Assembly: GCF_900100345.1 (NCBI RefSeq)
Contig: NZ_FMTT01000026.1
Location: 17,400-81,399, forward strand
Source: Paenibacillus tianmuensis
GTDB taxonomy: Bacteria > Bacillota > Bacilli > Paenibacillales > NBRC-103111
Length of the DNA: 64,000 bases
Reading direction: 5' to 3'
Below are positions 59,011-64,000 of the stretch, piece after piece. Both the position numbers and the translations under genes were made by a program. The notes under the pieces were generated by a model that did not search any database, had not been told where the DNA came from, and saw only the letters and a program-made list of their open reading frames with translations. The stretch's first letter is position 1. Each line of letters opens with the position of its first letter.

Positions 59011-59982
59011 GTGGAAAGGGAATTGGCACTTGAGATCGTCCGGGTAACGGAGCTGGCGGCGCTGTCCGCGGCAAGGTGGATGGGCCGGGGCGATAAGATT
59101 CAAGCCGACGGTGCGGCGACGACCGCCATGCGCGCCATGTTCGATTCCGTTTCCGTCCGCGGGACCGTCGTCATCGGAGAAGGAGAAATGGACGAAGCGC
59201 CGATGCTGTATATCGGCGAACAAGTAGGCAACGGGCAAGGTCCTGAGGTGGACGTGGCCGTCGACCCGCTCGAAGGCACGGAGCTGGTTGCAAAAGGATT
59301 GAACAACGCGCTGGCCGTCATTGCCATTGCCAGCAAAGGCAATCTGCTGCACGCGCCGGATATGTATATGGAAAAACTGGCTGTCGGACCGGCTCTCGCC
59401 GGCAAGCTCAGTTTGACAGACCCGCTCGAAACGACGCTTCAACGGGCCGCCGACATTTTGGATAAACCGCTCAGTAATCTTACGATCATGATTCTTGACC
59501 GCGACAGGCACCGTAAGCAGATCGAGACCCTCCGCCGGGTCGGTGTACGAATCAAGTTTCTTAGCGACGGCGATGTCGCAGGGGCTATGGCTCCCGCTTT
59601 ATCCGAATCCGGCATTGACATGTATGTAGGCTCTGGCGGTGCACCCGAGGGCGTGCTGGCGGCCGCGGCGCTGCAATGTCTGGGTGGAGAGCTGCAAGGA
59701 AAGTTGCTGCCTTCCAATCAGGAAGAATACGACCGTTGCATCGCCATGGGACTTACCGACCCGCACAAAGTTTTGACGATGGAAGATATGATCGGCCGGG
59801 ATGACGTTATTTTTGCAGCAACGGGCATTACCCCCGGCGAATTTTTAAACGGCGTCCGCTATTTGCCCGACTCCCGGGCAGAAACGCATTCGATCGTCAT
59901 GCGGGCAAAAACAAAAACGATCCGGTTCATTCAATCGATTCATTACTTGCCTAATAAAAATATTCTTAACGATATCGGATAA
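59011..59982 (+). CDS. glpX: Class II fructose-1,6-bisphosphatase GlpX
   Basis: Catalyses the gluconeogenic hydrolysis of fructose-1,6-bisphosphate. The 323-residue protein has the metal/phosphatase signature VAVDPLEGTELVAKG (about residue 85), GEGEMDEAPMLYIGE and GDGDVAGAMAPAL-like SDGDVAGAMAPAL (about 187), plus SGGAPEGVLAAAAL. Length is the GlpX norm. Start is GTG 59011 with AGGGGG eight bases upstream. Placement next to ccpN and ppsR makes a compact gluconeogenesis-control locus; direct control by CcpN is inference. Confidence 0.94.
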   Translation: MERELALEIVRVTELAALSAARWMGRGDKIQADGAATTAMRAMFDSVSVRGTVVIGEGEMDEAPMLYIGEQVGNGQGPEVDVAVDPLEGTELVAKGLNNALAVIAIASKGNLLHAPDMYMEKLAVGPALAGKLSLTDPLETTLQRAADILDKPLSNLTIMILDRDRHRKQIETLRRVGVRIKFLSDGDVAGAMAPALSESGIDMYVGSGGAPEGVLAAAALQCLGGELQGKLLPSNQEEYDRCIAMGLTDPHKVLTMEDMIGRDDVIFAATGITPGEFLNGVRYLPDSRAETHSIVMRAKTKTIRFIQSIHYLPNKNILNDIG

Positions 59983-60057
59983 CCCGGTATTGAACTATTT
60001 TCTTCCTGTGTTAATATTACCATGAAGTAACTATTCGACACGGAAGAAGGTTTGCAC

Positions 60058-60876
60058 ATGAGTATATTATTTTATACCGCTGTCGGGCTGATCGCTGCTA
60101 CCTTCGGGAGCCTGGTCGGTCTCGGCGGCGGTATTATTATTGTCCCCGCTCTGGTTTATTTAGGCCCCGTGTTCGTCGGACAGACGATTTCGGTATCGAC
60201 GGCGGTAGGCACTTCGCTGGCCGTCCTGATCTTTACGGCATTGTCTTCGACCCTGACCTTCGTCAAGCAGAAAAAAGTCGATTTCAAAAGCGGCTGGCTC
60301 TTGTTCGTTACATGCGGTCCGGGAGCCATTCTCGGCTCGTATACCACGCAATTTGTCAACGCCAAATCGTTTCAACTCAGCTTCGGCCTCTTCATGCTGC
60401 TGATGGCCATACTGCTCGTGCTGCGCGACTACTTGAAGCCGTTAAACGTGAAGTGGCATATTCAGCGCACGTATACGGACGGCAATGGAAATACATATCA
60501 TTACGGCTACAGCGTACTGCCCGCCTTGATCATCGGACTATTGGTCGGATTCATTTCGGGCCTATTCGGAATTGGCGGCGGCTCTCTATTCGTTCCGGCT
60601 ATGGTGCTGCTTTTTCGGTATCCTCCCCATGTAGCGACAGCGACTTCCATGTTCGTAATCCTGCTATCATCCCTTATGGGCAGCTTCACGCATTTTAGCT
60701 TAGGAGAAGTGAACCTGTGGATGGTGTTGGGCTTGGCGCCCAGTGCCATTGTCGGAGGCTGGCTCGGCGCGAGAATCGCCGGTCGGCTGAGCAGCAAAAA
60801 GCTGCTTTGGGTACTGCGTATCACCTTCGTTATTGTCTCTATCAAAATGATCTGGGAAGGCTTGGTCCTTATCTGA
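60058..60876 (+). CDS. TSUP (TauE/SafE) family membrane permease
   Basis: A 272-residue protein with about eight transmembrane helices arranged as two repeats, each starting with a glycine-rich motif: FGSLVGLGGGIIIVPAL (about residue 16) and ISGLFGIGGGSLFVPAM (about 168). TSUP proteins move sulfonates, sulfite, thiosulfate or other anions, or act in sulfur export; the substrate is not set by sequence. ATG 60058 follows GAAGAAGG. Independent of the glpX unit. Confidence 0.88.
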   Translation: MSILFYTAVGLIAATFGSLVGLGGGIIIVPALVYLGPVFVGQTISVSTAVGTSLAVLIFTALSSTLTFVKQKKVDFKSGWLLFVTCGPGAILGSYTTQFVNAKSFQLSFGLFMLLMAILLVLRDYLKPLNVKWHIQRTYTDGNGNTYHYGYSVLPALIIGLLVGFISGLFGIGGGSLFVPAMVLLFRYPPHVATATSMFVILLSSLMGSFTHFSLGEVNLWMVLGLAPSAIVGGWLGARIAGRLSSKKLLWVLRITFVIVSIKMIWEGLVLI

Positions 60877-60999
60877 TTTCGTTAGCTCCATACGATTCGC
60901 CGCGGCGTTCGTGGCATCATTTTCATGAGCGGATAATTCGTCTCTCTTTATCCCAAACTAAGGGAACGCAACCTGTTGCATAAAGGAGAACAAGCCCAC

Positions 61000-62061
61000 A
61001 TGAAAAAGCGAACGCCCGCGGCTTTTTTACTATTATCCATTTATCGATTCAAAAGACTGTCTTTGTCGGGTCTTATCTTCTGCTTGGCTCTAACCGCATG
61101 CACGCCTGCCGCAAATTCGCCGCAAGCTATGCCCCCGGGGAACGGGCCTGCCGAAGCTGCGCCTCAGAACACGGCTAAAGCAGCAGAAACGGGCACTGGC
61201 AGCCCGCTATCTCTGGCTGGGCCTCCGGCCCCTCCGACCGTGAAGCAGGTCCCGTCCCCTTCGGTGCCGCCTGCTCCTGCACCGGCACCTGCTCCCACAC
61301 CGGCCGAAGTTCCGCCAGCAGAGGCCAAGACGCAAAAGCAGCCCAAATCCAAACCGCAACCAGCCAAAGCGTCCAAAGAAACATCCGGGCAAAACCAACG
61401 GCTCTCTTTATCCCAGCTTGTGCGCAAATATCCGGAGCTACTGCTGCTGCGGGGGTCAGCCGCCTCCGGGCAAGTCGCCTTAACTTTTGACGATGCCCCC
61501 GACACGACATTTACGCCGCAGGTGTTGGATGTATTGAAAAAATATCAGGTTCGCGCCACTTTCTTCTTAGTCGGCGCCCAAGCCGAGAAGCATCCGGAAA
61601 TGGTTAAGCGAATTGTTCGCGAAGGTCATGTGATCGGCAATCATTCGTACAGCCACAAACTGTTTACCAAATTGTCCGACGACTTGTTCCAGTCGCAGGT
61701 GCTTCAAACACAGCAAGCCTTAAAGCGGCTGATCGGATATTCCCCCCACCTGCTGCGACCACCCTATGGCGAGATTAGCGAAAGCCAACTACTGTGGGCA
61801 TCGGAACACGGCTACCGCATTGTGAACTGGAATGTCGATTCGCTTGATTGGAAACAGCTTGGGCAAGAAAAAGTAATTTCGAACATTCTCACTAATGTCA
61901 AGCCGGGTTCCATCATTCTACAGCATTCCGGCGGCGGGCCGGGGCAAGACTTGAACGGCACCGTCCAAGCGCTCCCGACCGTAATCCAGACTTTAAAATC
62001 CCGTAATCTGAAGATGGTTACCTTGCCTGAGCTTTTGCAAGTATCCAAGCAATTGGATTGA
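61000..62061 (+). CDS. Lipoprotein polysaccharide deacetylase (NodB domain)
   Basis: The 353-residue protein has a lipoprotein signal (LIFCLALTAC, Cys at about residue 34) and a ~100-residue Pro/Ala/Lys-rich spacer that would reach through the wall. The NodB domain has TFDDAPD (motif 1; Ala replaces the usual Gly), HSYSH (motif 2 metal ligands), RPPYGE (motif 3), NWNVDSLDW (motif 4) and ILQHSGG (motif 5 His). It likely removes acetyl groups from peptidoglycan or another wall glycan. ATG 61000 has AAAGGAGAA upstream. Confidence 0.9.
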   Translation: MKKRTPAAFLLLSIYRFKRLSLSGLIFCLALTACTPAANSPQAMPPGNGPAEAAPQNTAKAAETGTGSPLSLAGPPAPPTVKQVPSPSVPPAPAPAPAPTPAEVPPAEAKTQKQPKSKPQPAKASKETSGQNQRLSLSQLVRKYPELLLLRGSAASGQVALTFDDAPDTTFTPQVLDVLKKYQVRATFFLVGAQAEKHPEMVKRIVREGHVIGNHSYSHKLFTKLSDDLFQSQVLQTQQALKRLIGYSPHLLRPPYGEISESQLLWASEHGYRIVNWNVDSLDWKQLGQEKVISNILTNVKPGSIILQHSGGGPGQDLNGTVQALPTVIQTLKSRNLKMVTLPELLQVSKQLD

Positions 62062-62098
62062 GTTATCGCCTTCAACAATCAGAACGTTTCAACCTAAA

Positions 62099-62147
62099 AA
62101 GGGACACCCCTCGCACCGGCAGAAGGGCATCCCTTGGTTGTTATTTG
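62099..62147 (-). terminator. Terminator between the deacetylase and SGNH genes
   Basis: AAGGGA and TCCCTT with inner GCCCT/AGGGG-type pairing; on the minus strand it is followed by TTTTT, on the plus strand by GGTTGTTATTT, so it may work both ways. Confidence 0.65.
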
Positions 62148-62163
62148 TATCAGCAACGTTGCT

Positions 62164-62790
62164 TTAGGCTTGCACAGCTTCCAGCCAAGCGTTGGCAATA
62201 AGCGCGTGACCTGCCGGGGAAGGATGTACGCCATCAGGTGCCCAATAGGCGGGCGGTGCTTTGACACTTGCCGCCGCGAACAACCCGTCTAATGGCACGT
62301 ACAGCGTTTCAAATTCCCGTGCGAGCTCGCGAACGGCGTTGATTTTCGGGTCCAAGTCCTCTCTCCATCGTTTCCGGTCTTCCGGCACCGGCAGCACAAA
62401 CGGTTCGACTAAAATTAGCTTCGCATCAAGCGTCTCCTTGGTACGAACAATCAGCTCACGATAACCTTCCGCAAACGCTTCCACTGAAGTCGAGTCGTTG
62501 CGATCATAACGCCGCCATGTATCGTTAATTCCGATATAGATCGAAACCCATGTCGGCTTCAAATCGAGGCAATCTTCCTGCCAGCGCTGCTGCAAATCCA
62601 TTACCCGATTGCCACTGATTCCGCGGTTGATGAAATGGACTTGTTTCTCCGGATATTTGCTGGCGAATAACGCAGAAGCGATGAGAGCGTAGCCCCGGCC
62701 TAAGTCCGCCCCGGTCTCCCTGTTTCTTCCGCAATCCGTAATGCTGTCTCCTTGAAACAAGACAACCGCCCCATCTTCGATCTTTGTCAT
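62164..62790 (-). CDS. SGNH/GDSL-family hydrolase
   Basis: A 208-residue esterase/acetylhydrolase with all four blocks: FQGDSITD (Ser nucleophile, about residue 16), NRGISGN (Gly), YIGINDTW (Asn) and APDGVHPSPAGH (Asp and His). It lacks a signal peptide, so it acts in the cytoplasm; relatives include rhamnogalacturonan and xylan acetylesterases, and general lipase/esterases. A 21-bp inverted repeat lies about 35 bp upstream. The start ATG 62790 follows AACAGGG and GGAGG-type bases. Confidence 0.9.
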   Translation of the reverse strand: MTKIEDGAVVLFQGDSITDCGRNRETGADLGRGYALIASALFASKYPEKQVHFINRGISGNRVMDLQQRWQEDCLDLKPTWVSIYIGINDTWRRYDRNDSTSVEAFAEGYRELIVRTKETLDAKLILVEPFVLPVPEDRKRWREDLDPKINAVRELAREFETLYVPLDGLFAAASVKAPPAYWAPDGVHPSPAGHALIANAWLEAVQA

Positions 62791-62824
62791 GACCCTGTTC
62801 CTCCAACATTAGGATATAGTGCTT

Positions 62825-62845
62825 CTTTTAGTACCATACTAAAAG
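62825..62845. promoter_or_regulatory. Inverted repeat upstream of the SGNH hydrolase gene
   Basis: CTTTTAGTA and TACTAAAAG are perfect nine-base arms separated by CCA, located 35-55 bp upstream of the ATG, in the promoter zone. Likely an operator for a dimeric repressor. Confidence 0.5.
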
Positions 62846-62880
62846 TTGTCGAATTTGTATATCGTAATGTGAAGAATCGA

Positions 62881-62926
62881 TAAAAAAATAAGCCCTAAAG
62901 ATCTCTTTGATCTTTAAGGCTTATTT
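62881..62926 (-). terminator. Terminator of the tRNA operon
   Basis: AAATAAGCCTTAAAGATC and GATCTTTAGGGCTTATTT form the stem on the minus strand (one mismatch), with a T run of seven following. Confidence 0.93.
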
Positions 62927-62927
62927 A

Positions 62928-63006
62928 TACCGATGAGAGGACTCGAACCTCCACCCTTTCGGACTCGATTTTGAGTCGAGCGCGTCTGCCATTCCGCCAC
63001 ATCGGC
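62928..63006 (-). tRNA. tRNA-Leu (anticodon CAA)
   Basis: Cloverleaf on the minus strand: acceptor GCCGATG/CATCGGT, anticodon arm CTCGA-CTCAAAA-TCGAG, T arm GAGG-TTCGAGT-CCTC, discriminator A, with a short variable arm. The CCA end is not encoded (TAA follows). Last gene of the cluster. Confidence 0.92.
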
Positions 63007-63009
63007 AAG

Positions 63010-63086
63010 TGGCGTGCCCTAAGAGATTCGAACTCCTGACCTTTTGATTCGTAGTCAAACGCTCTATCCGGCTGAGCTAAGGGCAC
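63010..63086 (-). tRNA. tRNA-Arg (anticodon ACG)
   Basis: Acceptor GTGCCCT/AGGGCAC, anticodon arm TTTGA-CTACGAA-TCAAA, T arm with GTTCGAAT, discriminator G, CCA encoded. The first A of the anticodon would be edited to inosine. Confidence 0.95.
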
Positions 63087-63105
63087 ACATTTTAAATTGT
63101 TGGAG

Positions 63106-63194
63106 TGGTGCCGAAGACCAGACTTGAACTGGTACGGTAGTCACCTACCGCAGGATTTTAAGTCCTGTGCGTCTGCCGATTCCGCCACTCCGGC
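63106..63194 (-). tRNA. tRNA-Leu (anticodon TAA)
   Basis: Acceptor GCCGGAG/CTTCGGC, anticodon arm CAGGA-CTTAAAA-TCCTG, long variable arm (GGTAGG-TGA-CTACC), T arm with GTTCAAGT, discriminator A, CCA encoded. Confidence 0.95.
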
Positions 63195-63207
63195 GAAGAA
63201 AGAAAGT

Positions 63208-63281
63208 TGGAGGCGCCACCCAGATTCGAACTGGGGGTAAAGCTTTTGCAGAGCTCTGCCTTACCACTTGGCTATGGCGCC
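63208..63281 (-). tRNA. tRNA-Cys (anticodon GCA)
   Basis: Acceptor GGCGCCA/TGGCGCC, anticodon loop CTGCAAA, T arm with GTTCGAAT, discriminator T (Cys identity), CCA encoded. Confidence 0.95.
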
Positions 63282-63284
63282 ATA

Positions 63285-63359
63285 TGGAGCGGAAGACGGG
63301 ATTCGAACCCGCGACCCTCGCCTTGGCAAGGCGATGCTCTACCCCTGAGCCACTTCCGC
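63285..63359 (-). tRNA. tRNA-Gly (anticodon GCC)
   Basis: Acceptor GCGGAAG/CTTCCGC, anticodon arm TCGCC-TTGCCAA-GGCGA, T arm GCGGG-TTCGAAT-CCCGT, discriminator T, CCA encoded. Confidence 0.95.
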
Positions 63360-63367
63360 AATATAAA

Positions 63368-63439
63368 CTGGGGATCTAGGATTCGAACCTAGGCATGACG
63401 GAGTCAAAGTCCGTTGCCTTACCGCTTGGCTAATCCCCA
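63368..63439 (-). tRNA. tRNA-Gln (anticodon TTG)
   Basis: Acceptor TGGGGAT/ATCCCCA, anticodon arm ACGGA-CTTTGAC-TCCGT, T arm CTAGG-TTCGAAT-CCTAG, discriminator G. CCA is not encoded (TTT follows). Confidence 0.95.
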
Positions 63440-63452
63440 ATGACATGTGTAA

Positions 63453-63529
63453 TGGGGCGATCGAAGGGAATCGAACCCTCGAATGTCGGAGCCACAATCC
63501 GATGCGTTAACCACTTCGCCACGACCGCC
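63453..63529 (-). tRNA. tRNA-His (anticodon GTG)
   Basis: Eight-pair acceptor including G(-1):C73 (GGCGGTCG/CGATCGCC), anticodon arm TCGGA-TTGTGGC-TCCGA, CCA encoded. Confidence 0.95.
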
Positions 63530-63546
63530 ACAGTATGAAGATATTT

Positions 63547-63620
63547 TGGCAGGGGCAGCAGGAATTGAACCCACACTAACGGTTTTGGAGACCGCTGTTC
63601 TACCTTTAAACTATGCCCCT
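63547..63620 (-). tRNA. tRNA-Trp (anticodon CCA)
   Basis: Acceptor AGGGGCA/TGCCCCT, anticodon arm GCGGT-CTCCAAA-ACCGT, T arm with GTTCAATT, discriminator G, CCA encoded. Confidence 0.95.
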
Positions 63621-63626
63621 ATGAAC

Positions 63627-63712
63627 TGGTGGAGGCTGATGGATTCGAACCACCGAACTCGTCAGAGAACAGATTTACAGTCTGCTGCGTTTGGCCACTT
63701 CGCTAAGCCTCC
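63627..63712 (-). tRNA. tRNA-Tyr (anticodon GTA)
   Basis: Acceptor GGAGGCT/AGCCTCC, anticodon loop CTGTAAA, long variable arm, T arm GGTGG-TTCGAAT-CCATC, discriminator A, CCA encoded. Confidence 0.95.
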
Positions 63713-63726
63713 ATATAAAATTGCAA

Positions 63727-63802
<76 letters not shown>

Positions 63803-63805
63803 GAA

Positions 63806-63881
<76 letters not shown>

Positions 63882-63891
63882 GTATTTATTT

Positions 63892-63920
63892 ATTGTATCT
63901 CATTTCATGCAAATTGTAAA
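63892..63920 (-). promoter_or_regulatory. Internal promoter within the tRNA cluster
   Basis: On the minus strand TTTACA (63920-63915), 17-bp spacer, TACAAT (63897-63892), between tRNA-Asp and tRNA-Phe. It can drive the eleven downstream tRNAs separately from whatever lies beyond the window edge. Confidence 0.7.
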
Positions 63921-63923
63921 TCA

Positions 63924-64000
63924 TGGCGGAGCCGACGGGATTCGAACCCGCGGTCTCCTGCGTGACAGGCAGGCATGTTAGGCCTCTACACCACGGCTCC
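63924..64000 (-). tRNA. tRNA-Asp (anticodon GTC)
   Basis: Acceptor GGAGCCG/CGGCTCC, anticodon arm CCTGC-CTGTCAC-GCAGG, T arm GCGGG-TTCGAAT-CCCGT, discriminator G, CCA encoded. Complete, ending exactly at the window edge; more tRNA or rRNA genes probably lie beyond. Confidence 0.95.

Overview
The window looks like a chromosomal segment of an endospore-forming Firmicute of the Paenibacillaceae (Paenibacillus-like). The evidence is the spore genes (lytH, yunB, sspI, yjcZ, yheC/D), many GTG and TTG starts with strong AGGAGG sites, moderately high GC, a multi-tRNA operon, and an Alo-type receptor/propeptide pair of the kind known from Paenibacillus. This is inference from gene content; no database search was possible.

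Layout. 0-4.7 kb: tail of a membrane protein, an alpha-glucan phosphorylase, a PilZ protein and NAD kinase. 4.7-11.2 kb: a B. subtilis-like yutD-lipA ... lytH-yunB block interrupted by larB, larC1 and an oppositely oriented larC2 (nickel-pincer cofactor synthesis). 11.4-14.5 kb: a cadC/cadA-type metal-resistance pair. 14.5-21.7 kb: a YcdB-domain protein with a small membrane peptide, an orphan oligopeptide-binding lipoprotein, an FAD monooxygenase, a decayed P1 peptidase and an M29 aminopeptidase. 21.8-23.2 kb: a quorum-sensing receptor with an overlapping 42-codon secreted propeptide gene. 24.3-29.6 kb: an AT-richer accessory island (UvrD-like helicase plus P-loop kinase, pentapeptide protein, DUF7716-like protein, transposase remnant, orphan fragments).

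29.6-47 kb returns to core-type genes: an rRNA methyltransferase and ktrA, sspI with a clear SigG promoter, a LacI-type repressor lacking a normal start codon, a phosphopantetheinyl transferase, two OmpR-type two-component systems, a PAP2 phosphatase, prfC, a Tat-type metallophosphoesterase, zwf and several small or unknown proteins. 47.4-52.3 kb is an expanded cell-envelope stress operon: LiaI-like, PspA, PspC, PspA, LiaF, LiaS, LiaR. 52.4-57.3 kb: an Eis-type acetyltransferase, YjcZ and moeA-moaA-mobA (molybdenum cofactor). 57.3-60.9 kb: ppsR-ccpN divergent from glpX (gluconeogenesis control) and a TSUP permease. 61-62.8 kb: a lipoprotein polysaccharide deacetylase and an SGNH hydrolase. 62.9-64 kb: twelve tRNA genes on the minus strand.

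The most notable items are the Alo-type signalling pair, the inverted split larC, the seven-gene lia/psp operon with an 18-bp palindrome upstream, the LacI gene whose HTH can only be complete from an ATC start, and the accessory island. No CRISPR array, intact insertion sequence, prophage or rRNA gene was found.
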